64,000 bases of DNA from positions 14,355,532 through 14,419,531 of the forward strand of contig CM055617.1 of NCBI GenBank assembly GCA_029379385.1. Reading direction: 5' to 3'. The position numbers and the translations under genes were made by a program. Within the stretch, counting starts at the first letter, position 1. The number at the start of each line of letters is the position of its first letter. Below, in pieces: positions 1-12,211 of this stretch. Source of the DNA: Quillaja saponaria (taxonomy: Eukaryota; Streptophyta; Magnoliopsida; Fabales; Quillajaceae). The notes beneath the pieces were generated by a model. It searched no databases and had not been told where the DNA came from. It saw only the letters and a list, made by a program, of their open reading frames with translations.

Positions 1-2421
1 ATTACATAAGTGAAATAAGTTAACTTCTATTTACTTTAAATTTAAAATTTATACGAGTTTTTTAGATTCAAGCGAACTATTTTCCTTAGTTAACAATAAT
101 TATAACTGTTCCAATATCAACAAATTTCTTAATTTTCTTATTCCTCTAAAGAATGTATAAATATATTGCCTATGTACATAAAAATTCAAATATGTAAACA
201 TAATGTGTAAAGACTACTGTGTTCCCTCTTATTCAAATAAAGTACTAATACCGTATGCATGTTCTAAAGATTAAATTAGTTAATTGAAAGACTTAAAATT
301 CTAGTCTAAGGGAATTGAAAGTTGGAAATATCGGGGACTTATCTTATATATATTATAATGGAGTCTGATCTTCATATGCAATTTATTAATTTCCTTCTGT
401 CACTTTTTAGGAGTTATCTACGTGATATTAATATACATGGCATGTAGTTTCCATGATACAAAACTTATCATGGCAATAAATGAAATAAATATCTTAATTG
501 TGATTTTCTTGTACCATAATATGCAAAGTTAAGCATATTTGGAAGCACCAAAGAACTTTTTTTTTTTTTTGCTAATATTATCACCAGTATTTGATAATAG
601 GTTATTCATAATAGTACTATACCCTTCCTATTCTTTGTGGGTTGGTTATTTGACAGAACGAGTTTAATTTACAATATATTTGGAAGCCTTCGCCTAACAA
701 ATACTTTATAGAAAGCTAGCAAGAAATTTTCATTAATACCTAATCGTTTTGATCCTTTGAAAAGGCCCCAAAGGTCATAAATAGAATCTATCCAAGTTTA
801 TATAATGATTGATCATTCATGGATTAACGATACCTATCATTCCTCTTTGGATTAATATTAACTCATAGTTCATTAAATGATATATCCCATTCAAATTATG
901 AAGTTACGATATAATCAAACCCAAACAAACAAAACGTTAAATTGAACCGTACCAGTCTCTCCTACTATTTCATTTTCCAATTATTTCTTTAATTAAGAAA
1001 AGAAAAGAAATACTAAATACATAATTGAAATTTTATCTTGTTTTATCCAGAAAATATCATTTCATAATTATCTATGACTGTTTATGTCTCTAACATAACT
1101 ATTTATTACAATGTAAAGAAAAGTGAAATAAATAGTTGATAATACTGGAATAATTCTTCTTTAATTAATGTACTGTAACTAAAATTATAATTATAATTAT
1201 AATCTATTTAATTAGTACTTTCTTTTATGGTTCATATTAGGTTGAGTTTATCTCTGCAATAGTTGAATAATCTAAGTTTTTAAATAAAAACATAAGAACT
1301 CAACGAAAAGCCTCGAATCCGTTAAAGAAATTCTATGAATCTCAAGCTTAAGTTTTCATTAGGCATCAAAACATACCCACTCAACCCAATAGATTTCAAA
1401 CTTTAAACACATTTTTATCAAAAATTCGTACGTGAAGAATTTAACACAAAGCTTATTTTTCCTTCAAATGTTTGTAAAACCACACAAAATATTTCACATG
1501 TTACTCCCTAACTTCTTGCTCTCACAATTTATGAAATTTAATGAAACATTAAAGCATTCAAAAGACATGACCAAGATCTCGTTATGCTCCATTGGGTACG
1601 GAAAACAAATTTCAAAACATTATTCCTTATTGATTTGAACTTGATTCCAAATGTAAGAAGAGTCTAAGTCTTTATAACCAATCAAATAAATTAATGTATT
1701 TAGGATGGAAAAATTCAACAGTCGTTAATTTATATAGCCAAAATGAATCATTCTTTTCTTTTAACCTATAAGTGTGTTGATTCCAGGATTCGATATTTAA
1801 TATTGGAATTAGTCTATAAGCTTGATGTTAAAAATGAAGCTTTTCATATCTTTTGAGAAGAAGGTTTAGGAGAAAATGGATAGACTACACATATATGTGT
1901 TTCCACTATCCATTTCGTGGAAAAAAATAAATAGGTTCGAAATAGATTTCTTCAATAGTTCATATCATCTATATAAAGTAGATCCTTTATTTCCTTTTCC
2001 AATCATTGTTCTTAGTTAAATCTTAAGTATAATAGTTTTACAAACAATTGTCTATTTAGTGAAACTAAATTGAAGGTTCACCTCGTACGGAGGCTACTAT
2101 TGCTAAATTTAAGATTTCAACTAAGTTACTCATAGTTCTTTACGACTTTATTTTTATTTTTTAATCAAAGATGTCTAAGATTTGATTAACTCCTGATCAA
2201 AACCAATATTCTAGTATCTCACATAACTCACAACACAACCATTACGTCTCATCATGTCTAAACGAACATAAACAAATTCTAGGCTCATTTATCGTATAAG
2301 GCTAAAAATATTACATTAGAGAATTACAACTTGAAGTTTCAAGATAAATTAGAGCGTACCACTAATTCTACATATATCTCGGGTAACATACACAAACAAA
2401 GCAACAACATCTCATATTTGC
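1..2421. other. AT-rich intergenic DNA, no gene seen
   Basis: No recognisable coding region, RNA gene or element ends on either strand. The short open frames here are uninterrupted AT-rich noise without protein-like composition. There is a poly-T run near 557-571 and a short TAAT-type simple repeat near 1180-1202. Confidence 0.6.
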
Positions 2422-4002
2422 AGTCACAGACCTCTAAACCCTTCATAGAGACATGATTGGCCAGAGGATTGGATAATTAAACCTCTATAACCCTGACTTA
2501 ACCACAAATAAATACACATGAATTTTGACTAAACCAATACATAAAAACAAATTTTATAAAACAGAAGTAACTGTAAAAGTTTGTGTACTGAAGCAAATAA
2601 CAATCTACTAAAAATTTTAGAAGTGGTTCCCTGTAAAATGGAACATGCCTATTTTATACAGCAACAACAAAAAAAATAAAATAACAAGGAGCTCTATTCA
2701 GTTTCTCATCACAATAATAAATAACTAGAATATTACATAACATAAGACCAGATACCCCACAGCTCTAGTGTGACTGCAAACTTTCATTCTTGACTTCAAG
2801 TATGAGATTCTGAAGAATTACCTTGCCGTACTCTAAAAGTAGTTCACGAGTTTGGCAAAGCAATATACTAAAATCCTGTTAGTAAAAAAATATATCAATG
2901 AAGATGGGTGAATCCTACTAACTCAGTGAGTGGGAAATCGTACCCTAAGGGTACTAGCATCACTTAAAATACGTGTATCATCATCTAATTTCAAATATCA
3001 GTGTTCATGTTTTAAGTCAATAGTACAAGCTCGTATGTGTATTCTCATCAAGTCACGATTCACGTGCTTTACAAGATATATAATTCAATTCAAATATCTA
3101 AAAGGTCACAATTCGAAACAAAGTAATCAAAGCATACAAAGCATGCAAAGGACCAATGAGTAACTCAGCCTTGCACAACAGTATCACCCCCAGCCCAGAC
3201 ATTTACGCACTTGCACAACAGATTAATCTCCTTCTATAATCTATCCCACCAGGGCTGAGCACTCAAACTTCTAAAAAAAAAAAAAAAACTTTTATTAAGA
3301 ATAGAATATCCTCGGTGCACTTGGATTTCACTTTCAAAAATAAAAATCATTTTTTAGAAAATTTCACTTTTTGGCCCTTATCAACCACAAGTAATATCAA
3401 ACAAACGTAGCCTAGCCAGGAACAGAACCTCCTTGGCATAACCACTTGCAGAGCAGAAATTTCAAGACTACTTGGTTATGATGATTGATGAAGAAAGGCT
3501 TTTGAATTGGTGAATGTACTTGGAGCTTCAACTTCAAACTTCAGTTGCAAAGGAACTCCTCACGGAAGAACAAGAAGAGTAGAAACAGGGCATAAAATGA
3601 AGGTTTGCAAGGCAGAGAGATAAATAGAGGCAGTGGAACCAAAAAAATGAAAGAAAAGACAAAATACCAAAAATGAGTAAAAATTTAAAATAATTTTTGG
3701 TGGTAATTAAGTCTTGTTTTATATATATAGTGAATGTGTGGTGGACTTTAAGTCTACATATATATATATATATATATATATTAATTATTCCCTCGCTTTA
3801 ATTTGTTTGGTCAAAAATTTATTTACACTAATTCACGATATTTATTAATTTATTTTTTATTTTTTTTACACAGGCTATTTACCAACACTCCTAAGTATAT
3901 ACATCGATATTTATTTATCTTTATAACTAAAATTTTCATGTTACCTTAAACTTAACATTATTACGTCAAATGTTCCTAATGTTGAAATACCTGGTTATAA
4001 CA
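2422..4002 (-). mobile_element. LTR-like repeat, minus strand (gypsy LTR family)
   Basis: Read on the minus strand this shares the landmarks of the gypsy LTRs at 26404-27668 and 32703-35300: the terminus starting TGTTATAACC (complement at 3993-4002), the 'actgagt' and 'tacccttagggta' blocks, the 'gagctcc' block, and 'gcatgttccat' followed by 'aaccactt'. The other end, near 2422, reads about AGTCACAGAC where TGTCAC would be expected. No internal coding region lies on either side, so it is probably a solo or fragmentary LTR. I could not confirm a target-site duplication. Confidence 0.6.
3758..3782. repeat. (AT)n microsatellite
   Basis: About 12 uninterrupted AT dinucleotides inside the minus-strand LTR. 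Confidence 0.95.
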
Positions 4003-4129
4003 GCTGCCCACTTTATAATGGGGAAATAACCAAACAGGGTCTGCATTTTTAATGAGCCCAGGGACTAAGATGCAATTTAATATAATTATGTATTGTACCA
4101 ACTTTTTAAATGTATTAATAAAATGTTAC

Positions 4130-4975
4130 ACATTACAGTAAAAGGTAACTGTATACTATCATTGCACTACTGGTAACGATGAACACAACATTAATTTAAT
4201 GTTTCAAGTGTTACCCTTACTATTAGCAACATGTTGCATCTTCCTCTCTTAGGACTTGCAGAGACATCGAGCATGAAGGCTTCACATAGTATCAGCCATC
4301 CTCTTAATTATCCTAGTCCATATTTTTTTTTCTTTCCATTAGGATACACCATGTACTCTCACTTCACTACCGGTAACGACCAACACAACATTAATTTAAG
4401 GTGGCAAGAGATGCCCTTACTATCAGCCACATGTTGCTTCTTCCTCTCACAGGCATTGCAGAGATGTGAGCATTTCATATAGTGTCAGCTCTTTCGTTAT
4501 AGAGACGTGAGCATGAAGGCTTCACAGGCATTGTAGAGACGTGAGCATGAAGGCTTCACATCGTGTCAGCCTCCTTCTTAATTATCCTTAGTACAAATAT
4601 TTTTTTGCAGCCCCATGTTGCGTCTTTCTCTTAAAGGCCTTACAGAGACATAAGCTTGAAGGCTTCATATAGTATCGAACACCTCTTAATTATCCTAGTA
4701 CAAATATTTTTTGCAGCTATATGTTGCATCTTCCTCTTACAGGCCTTGTAGAGACATGAGCATGTAGGCTTCGTATAGTATCAGACACCTTCTTAATTAT
4801 TCAAGTAAATATATTTTTCCTTTCATTGAGATGCATGCACCATACAATCCTACTTCATTACCGATAATAGTCAATACAACATTAATTTAAGGTGTCAGAT
4901 GTCACCCTTACTATCAGCTACATATTGCATCTTCCTCTCATAGGCATATGCAGAGGCATTAGCAGTATCAGCCAC
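4130..4975. repeat. Tandem repeat array, diverged units of ~110-200 bp
   Basis: A block containing 'atgttgcatcttcctct', then 'ttgcagagacatgagcatga' and 'cttaattatcctagt', recurs at about 4229, 4430, 4612, 4720 and 4923. Spacing is about 201, 182, 110 and 200 bases. Some units also carry 'aacacaacattaatttaag'. The array resumes after the solo LTR, at 7104-7170. Open frames across it are not conserved between units, so it does not look coding. Confidence 0.85.
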
Positions 4976-7103
4976 TGTAACATCTCGAAAAACTTAATCT
5001 AGCTTAATTAGACTAAATAGGTATTAATTACAATTAAGTAAATAATTAGTTTAATTCATGCATTTCGGTAGGAATTCTCATGCATTTAATTTAGGAAATC
5101 TTAAGGTAAAATTTCCATATTTGGAAATAGTGACATCATGATGACATCATCATTTAGTTCAGTTAGTTAGGATTTAAGGATGGAAAGAAGAAGGAAAATA
5201 ATAAAATATAAGTTACTTGCTTAAAAAGGAAATGTGGTGAATTAGGTGTAAGAAAGAGGTGAAGTGTGGCAAATTGTGATAAATGCAAGGGGGTGAGTTG
5301 TAAAACATGTGACAATAGGTGTCATGCCAAGTGTTAGTAAACTAGGAGAAAACTAGGAGACAAAGACATGTGTAAAGGAGTAATGATTAACATGCATTAA
5401 TGAGGAAGAAGCCAAGGAATGGAGCTCTTATATAAACCCCCCATGTCTCCTTAAAACCCACACACACACATTCCTTAATATACTAAAAGAAGAAAGACAA
5501 CCTTAAACCTAGACATACACCAAAAGAACTGAAAAATCATAACCACCAAGAAAAGAAAACCAAAGCCGTAGACTAGGAAAAGAAAAAGGAAAACGTAGAC
5601 TAGAGGAGGAGAAAGCCAAGTCGTAGGAAGGAGAAAAGAAAAGGAAAACTGAAAGAAGGAGGAAAAGAGGCGTAGGAAAAGAAGGAAGAAAAATAAATAA
5701 GCTAAGGGTATTAGGCAAGTGTTCATACATATCCTTATCTTTCTCTTCTTGATTCATGATTACTTCATTGATTCCTTCATATTCCTCATGATATTCTCAT
5801 GATCCTTCATGCATATAAAATGAATGTGAAATGAAAATAATGAAAATGATTGCCCGTGTGAAAAGTTTAAAGGAAAGGACTAATAATTCTAGTAACCTGT
5901 TTTGAGTTTATGTTAGTCGAAGTTCACCAGGTATCCAAAAAGGGAGGATACTCGAACCATAGTAAGAATCCTACTACTGAGAGGCAGTACGAAGTAAGAG
6001 TACACAAAGTCCTTGTAAGGCATCCTCGGGTTTGCATGAATGGTCAAGAATGGTTACTAAGGAGTGGATAATAAAAGAAAAGAATAAAGTTTGCATTTGC
6101 ATATATTCCTATATTTTAAAACTGCCATCAAGATATTATCCTTTGCTATGTGTGAATACTTGTTGAGGTTCGACTCACTTTCCTTCATCTTGATGTGTAC
6201 GATAATTAGTTTTCCATGGAAGTGTTTATTGTGTAGACTTTTCCTGTATTCGTGAGTTCTTGGGAGGACTGTATCATATATGTTACTGAAGGTTGGCAAG
6301 TAGTGGATTGGTGGTATGAGGAGGGATATGAAAATAGCCCTCTTACTGCTATATGCGTAATTCCACTTACTACCTAAGTGGATGATGGGTAAAGGTTTTG
6401 GTATTATGGTCCATGGGTCCTAAGTGAATAATTAGTGATGACCATAATTATAGATATAAATATAGCTTGGACTTAACACATGAGTTTTGGAGGAACTTGT
6501 AAAATAGTTGTATGGTTTCTCTTTTTGGTCCAAATATGGTATGAAGTCTATGTTTTAATAAGTGTCTTGTAAATCAATAAAATGGAATATTATGTCTCTT
6601 TGTGAAACTTTAATGGTTCACTTAGTAAAATCGGTCAAGTAGAATTACCTAGGAAAAATACAATTGTCTAATTTGGCCATAGTAAACGACTATTAATATA
6701 GGACAAATGAAGCAAATGGTAGAAAACAAATTAGGAAGGAATGGCTAAAGGGTAGAATACTAGTTGGTTGTGGAAGATAAAATATAAGACTAGGAGTTGG
6801 TAAGAAATTAAGGATAAGAGTTTATCCAAGTCTAAAGAAGGTAATTGATGTAATAAAATAAATGAATTTGGCTAAGAAAGGAAATGGAACAAATTTAGTA
6901 AAATAGGACTTATTGAATTCGGTCATAAAAGAATAAGGGTGATGAAAGAAAAATTTAGAAAAAAGGATGGTCTAAGGTAGTTTAAATAATAAAAATAAAA
7001 AATAAAATTAGTCTCTTAAATAATTAAGGGTAATTATCAAATTAATTTAAGTATTCGGATAACAATTAACTTAAATATAGGATTAGGAAAGTAAGGTGTC
7101 ACA
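4976..7103 (+). mobile_element. Solo LTR (2.1 kb) with 5-bp target-site duplication
   Basis: The segment starts TGTAACATCTCG and ends AAGGTGTCACA, the TG...CA ends of an LTR. It is flanked by GCCAC (4971-4975) and ACCAC (7104-7108), a 5-bp duplication with one mismatch. Removing it rejoins 'tatcagccac' to 'cctcttaattatcc', which matches the uninterrupted repeat unit at 4290-4310, so the empty site can be seen. A TATA-like 'ttatataa' lies near 5429-5436. No PBS, PPT or polyprotein is next to it, so it is a solo LTR left by LTR-LTR recombination. The terminal sequence suggests a gypsy-type LTR; this is inferred. Confidence 0.85.
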
Positions 7104-7560
7104 ACCACCCTCTTAATTATCCTAGTCTATGTATTCTTTTTTATCATTGAGACGCTTGAAAATTAATTAATTTATAGTTTCATGTTTGGATAGCTTGAAA
7201 ATATTGTTTTAAACTATTTTATCATTATTAAAAATATAATATGATTATATTGTGTAGTCCACATTATATATTATATTCCTAATAACAATAAACAATTTTA
7301 ATACTATTATTGTTGGCATTCAATTCACTACCTGCAAAGTGATTGTGTGGCATGCAACTGGTGGCTGACAGTCCCTGTGCAATAAACTAATAGTACAAAG
7401 TTGGTAAACCGACCAACGGCAAACATTAAATCATTTTTGTTTTTCGATTTTTTTTTTTATTTTTATTTTTTATTTTTTATTTTTTATTTTTATTTTTATT
7501 TTTTATTTTTTAATTTTTTGTTTTTATAATAAAAGAGTAGCTGTTGCACAGAGGTACGTA
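7104..7560. repeat. End of the tandem array, then T-rich low-complexity DNA
   Basis: Positions 7104-7170 continue the repeat unit interrupted by the solo LTR. The rest is AT-rich, with a strongly T-biased stretch of T5-7A units at about 7438-7527. No gene seen. Confidence 0.7.
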
Positions 7561-7563
7561 CAA

Positions 7564-7570
7564 TATATAA
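7564..7570 (+). promoter_or_regulatory. Possible TATA box of the CER1-like gene
   Basis: TATATAA lies 57 bases before the presumed ATG at 7628. A plant TATA box usually sits about 30 bases before the start of transcription, which would leave a short leader of about 25-30 bases. Position only; no experimental support. Confidence 0.4.
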
Positions 7571-9042
7571 GTCATTCGTTGAGGGAGATTGGATAGTAAA
7601 CTGAAGCAGCTAGCATTGAAAAAATTCATGGCATCCAAGCCAGGAATCCTAACAGTGGCCTTGGAGCTTTCTTGGGAACTTCAAGGTTGCATTTCCAACT
7701 TTTTCTCTCTCACTTACTTTATATTCATTTTCAGAATTCAAATCAAATTATTTAATATTTAAATTTACAGTAAATTTAAATATAAATTCAAATAATATAA
7801 TATTCAATAAAATTATTCCATGATATATAATATATAAGGGATATTTTGTAACCAAGTGAAGAAAATCATAGTGCAATAGTGGTTAACTTTTGTATAATAT
7901 TGTTTTGTGTCTTAAAATTATTTGAATTTTTTTTTTTATCAAGTTCAGTTGTATGTCAGTACATTGTAAGTTTTATTTATTCTTTATTTTTTTTTATATA
8001 TAATGGATATGTAATATTAATATTATTGAAAATTACTTTATTTTGTTTTATTTATATTTTGAAACAAGAAATTTTTTAGATAAAATTATTTTAGGCAATC
8101 AAAATCCAAATATGTGAATATTCATCAAATTCAAATTCCAATATTATTTTAGAATAAGTATTTGAGTTCAATAATTAAATTCAAGTTCAAAAATAAAAAG
8201 GTACAGTATTCAAATTTATTTGATTTGAATTCCAGCCATATTTTTAATATTGTATTAGTTTTCTTTTTAAGTGTTTGATTGGCTTGCACATATTGAGGTT
8301 TCTGTCCCACTATTTTATTTTGTTTTTCTGTCCTGGATTCAGTTTTGTGAATAACTAATTGTTATTTATTTTGCAGTATGTAATATTGGCCCCTTGGGCC
8401 ATTCACAGCACATACTCTTTCATTTTCGCAAAAGATGGGGGTGAAAGGGAGTTATTCACATTTATGATCTTGCCAGTTTTACTGTCAAGGATGATCCACA
8501 GCCAGATTTGGATTTCTATTTCTCGATATAGAATGGCGAAGGGAGTGAATCGTATAGTCGACAAAAGCATCGAATTTGATCAAGTTGATAGAGAAAGAAA
8601 TTGGTGAGTTGATTAATAAAGTTTAATATATTTTTAGGTCATTAATTATGTAATACACACCGAGGTGCTTTGTGTTTTTAATTAAACAATAAAAATAAAT
8701 ATTTGCTGGGATGATCAAATAATTTTCAATGGGATATTGTACTACCTAGGAAGCTATATACTGCCTGCAGTGGCATCAAACATGCCAATGTGGAGAACAG
8801 ATGGTGTGATATTGACAATATTAATACATGCTGGTCCTGTTGAGTTCCTGTATTACTGGTTACATAGGGCATTGCATCATCATTATCTTTACTCTCGTTA
8901 CCTTTCACATCACCATTCCTCAATTGTGACAGAGCCTATAACATGTGAGTCACATTTCTTTCTTATTTCATTCTATGTAATGTATTATGTAACCCATTTG
9001 GATCACACTTATTCTTGTCAGTCGGCCTCTAAAATAATTGAC

Positions 9043-9288
9043 TAGCTAAGGGACTTTTCTTGGATAAGTTTTGGCGAAAATTGGCCAAACTTATCTAGGA
9101 TGGGTATAAATCCGTAGTAGAAAAATTTCCCATTGTAGATACTGAATATCAACAGCAGTTTCCTTACCGTTGTAGATATTGGTTAACAGTGAAGACTTTT
9201 TCTACGACGGGTTCATCCGCGACTGGTTTTTCACCATCTGAGACAGTTTTTGCCTGTCGTAGATAACTCCTTTTCTTTTCTTGTAGTG
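9043..9288. mobile_element. CACTA (En/Spm-type) element fragment, right end
   Basis: It ends TTTTCTTTTCTTGTAGTG at 9271-9288, the complement of a classic CACTACAAGAAAA terminus. Inside are subterminal-type motifs in both orientations: 'tgtagata', 'tctacgacgg', 'tgtcgtagata'. A left CACTAC end is missing, so it is a truncated or non-autonomous copy. A small imperfect hairpin lies at 9057-9106. It sits in intron 3 of the CER1-like gene between two copies of the exon 3/intron 3 junction. Confidence 0.7.
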
Positions 9289-9290
9289 GT

Positions 9291-9441
9291 GCTCGTTATC
9301 ATTCACATCACCATTCCACTATTGAACAGAGCCTATAACATGTAATTAACATTCTTTGTTATTTCATTCAATGTAATGTATTCAGTAACACATTTGGAGC
9401 ACACTTGATCTTGTCAGTCAGCCTATAAAATAATTGACCAG
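9291..9441 (+). pseudogene. Duplicated 3' end of CER1-like exon 3 with intron 3 start
   Basis: This is about 150 bases diverged from 8893-9042. It covers the coding stretch for the second histidine cluster (through about 9343), the GT donor, and the first ~100 bases of intron. The copy differs by point changes and a 1-base deletion. It retains CAT where the main exon 3 has CTT, so the cluster reads RYHSHHHS here and RYLSHHHS in the main copy. It has no acceptor of its own and is most likely intronic debris. Confidence 0.8.
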
Positions 9442-12075
9442 TTTCTGTTTTAACAGCTGTGACTCATCCATTTGCCGAGCTCATGTCCTACTACACACTA
9501 TTCGCAATACCAATGTTAACAATGGTGTTCACAGGAACTGGATCAGTAACGGCCTTTGCAATTTATGTGACTTATATTGACTTCATGAACAATATGGGTC
9601 ACTGCAATTTTGAGATCATTCCAAAATGGCTCTTCTCAATCTTTCCCCCTCTCAAATACCTCATTTACACTCCTTCGTAAGTCTCTTATTCATTTTATGT
9701 TTTGCTGATCTCATAAAAAAATATATAATTTTCTTCAAATCCATTATCTACTTTTCGTGCCACTTTCTATGTTGTTAGTATTGGGAAAAAAGCATTACCA
9801 ATATTTTTTATTTTTATAATACAAATCATTAGTTACATTTTGTGTATAATTAATTAATTAGTAGGTTTTGGCTTCAAGAAAAGTAAATATATATATATAT
9901 TTATTAGCTACTATTGGTATTGGAATGGCTTATTATGTTGAAAGTTATGATAACAAAAATTTTGATTTTGCAGATTTCACTCTTTGCACCACACGCAATT
10001 CAGAACCAATTACTCTCTTTTTATGCCATTCTATGATTACATCTATGGCACCATGGACAAATCCACCGATCAATTATACGAGTCTGCACTCAAAAGACCA
10101 GAAGAATTACCAGACGTATTGCATCTTACGCATCTAACTACGCCAGAATCCATTTATCATCTACCGTTTGGATTTGCTTCTCTGGCCTCTAAGCCATACA
10201 TATTAAGGTGGTACATCTGGTTCATGTGGCCTGTCACAGTGTGGTCCATGATGCTTACTTGGATTTGTGGTTGAAAGAAATCGTTTTGATAAACTCAGGC
10301 TACAAACTTGGGCAATACCTAAATACAATATTCAAGTAAGTATCATATATATTTATATATATACAAATTGAGTATACATTTGATTGAAACTTGTTTGGTT
10401 GGTTGTTATAGTACTCTCTAGAATGCCAAAAGTTGTCTCTCAACAGTTTGATTGAGAAAGCCATACTAGAAGCAGAGGAAAAAGGCATAAAAGTGCTAAG
10501 CTTGGGTCTAATGAATCAAGGGAAAGAACTGAACAAATATGGAGGGCTTTATGTTGATAGGAATCCAAAGCTGAGAGTGAAGGTGGTAGATGGGAGTAGC
10601 CTAGCAGTTGCTGTTGTGCTTAATAATATTCCTAAAGGGACAACACAAGTGCTACTCAGAGGCAAGTTGACAAAGGTTGCTTGTGCCACTGCCTTTGCTT
10701 TGTCCCAGAAAGGAATCAAGGTGAGTTCAGCTGCAGCTTGCAATCTAGCTAGCTAACTGTTATTCAATTAGGGGTTTAACCTAATTTCTTTGCTAGCTAG
10801 ATAGGTACGAAACTTAATCATCAAGTGTATATGTCCAACATGTATAATGGCCATTTGCTTTTAGTTTCACGTACCTTTCTTATAGAAATGGTCCAATATT
10901 AGAAACATGATGTAGAATTAGGACAAAAACACTCCAAATACATATATATTAGCCTTATCACACGAGCATACGTGCATGTTCAAAAACTTTTTTTTTTTAT
11001 ATACTTTTCATGTGACTATATATCAATTATTTTAATTAGAAAGTAACTATTTGAAGAAATTATTGTGAATGAATGAGTTTCTTACAATCTTTGAATTTAT
11101 TGTGGATAGAATAGATAAGAATTAAAAAGTTAGTGGAAGAGATTTTTTTAAATTAGTTTTCTTTTTTAAATATACTAAATTGACAAAAATACCTTGCAAC
11201 TTAAAGAACAAAAAATTATAAATACAAGGTATTGTAGGAAATTTTTTGGTAAAAAAAATAGTTAAAGTCAAATTACAGCATAGGGGTTTTATGACTTTTA
11301 GATAAGTATAGATATAGATATAAATATATATGTGTGTGTATGTGTGTGTGTTGATCTTGTTTCAGGTAGCTGTACTTCATGAGGATGAGTATTTGAAGCT
11401 CAACAAATCATTCAACTCCAACTCTGATAATCATTTGGTTATTTCCAACAATTACTCTCAAACGGTACATTTTAAAAGTTTCTACTCCTTATATTTATAT
11501 ATAATTTTTTCCCCCTTAATCAAGCAAAACAATATTTTGTTTCTTTCTCTTTTGCCACATTTTCTTGTTAATTTTTGCAGACTTGGTTAGTGGGAGATGG
11601 ACTAAGTGAACAAGAACAAAAGAAAGCACCGAAAGGAACCCTATTTATTCCATACTCACAATTCCCACCAAAGAAATATCGCAAAGATTGCTCCTACAAT
11701 TTGACCCCAGCAATGGTCACTCCTTTGTCACTTGAGAATGTCCATTCTTGTGAGGTTTGTGCCACTAACTTGAAGTAATTAAAAAAATAAACATTATTTA
11801 TTATTTATATTTTTTTATTAATTTATAAAATTATATTAAAGATTAACTTTATTTGTATGGTAGAATTGGTTACCAAGAAGGATAATGAGTGCTTGGCGCA
11901 TAGCTGGGATTGTGCATGCTTTAGAAGGTTGGAATGAACATGAGTGTGGTTATGGAATGCTTAACATTGACAAAGCTTGGGAAGCAAGTCTAAGGAATGG
12001 TTTTCAACCTGCGAAGCTCCCAAAATACTAGCTAGCATGTTACCGTTGGATCTTTAATATTATAATATATAATAT

Positions 12076-12138
12076 CTACGTTTGTATTCTAATATATAGT
12101 ACGTCGAATAACTACGTTTGTATTCTAATGTCTAGTAC
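12076..12138. repeat. Short tandem duplication, 36-bp period
   Basis: 'ctacgtttgtattctaat' plus 'tagtac' occurs at 12076-12102 and again at 12112-12138, just after the stop codon of the CER1-like pseudogene, probably in its former 3' untranslated region. Confidence 0.85.
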
Positions 12139-12211
12139 TTGTTGGGGATTTCATTTCCTTTAAGGAAGATGTACAAATTTTATTAAAAGTTTACTTTAAT
12201 TATAATATATA

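Larger units (their letters stand above)
7628..12031 (+). pseudogene. CER1: CER1-like very-long-chain aldehyde decarbonylase, disrupted
   Basis: CER1 proteins work in the endoplasmic reticulum with CER3 and cytochrome b5 to turn very-long-chain acyl substrates into cuticular wax alkanes. Nine exons can be read: 7628-7685, 8377-8603, 8709-8944, 9457-9676, 9974-10335, 10412-10720, 11366-11464, 11581-11754, 11864-12031 (TAG). They total 1853 nt, close to the 620-630 residues usual for the family. Family marks: start MASKPGILT, YVILAPWAIHSTYSF, the fatty-acid-hydroxylase histidine clusters HRALHHH, SHHHSS and HSLHH, HLTHLTTPESIYHL, and a WAX2-type C-terminal domain with VLSLGLMNQG, WLVGDGL, GTLFIPYSQFP and GIVHALEGW. 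Four lesions: a 2-nt loss in exon 1 after codon 9; TG in place of AG at the acceptor 8707-8708; Leu for the first His of the second cluster; and a frameshift near 10260-10275 that gives TGA in exon 5. Exons 6-9 stay open and clean, so decay looks recent. Assembly errors could explain single lesions but hardly all four. Confidence 0.88.

Noticed and set aside
5475..5757. Minus-strand hydrophobic open frames of 82-83 codons
   Set aside because: Reverse complement of a purine-rich stretch within the solo LTR; two overlapping frames of the same kind point to composition, not coding.
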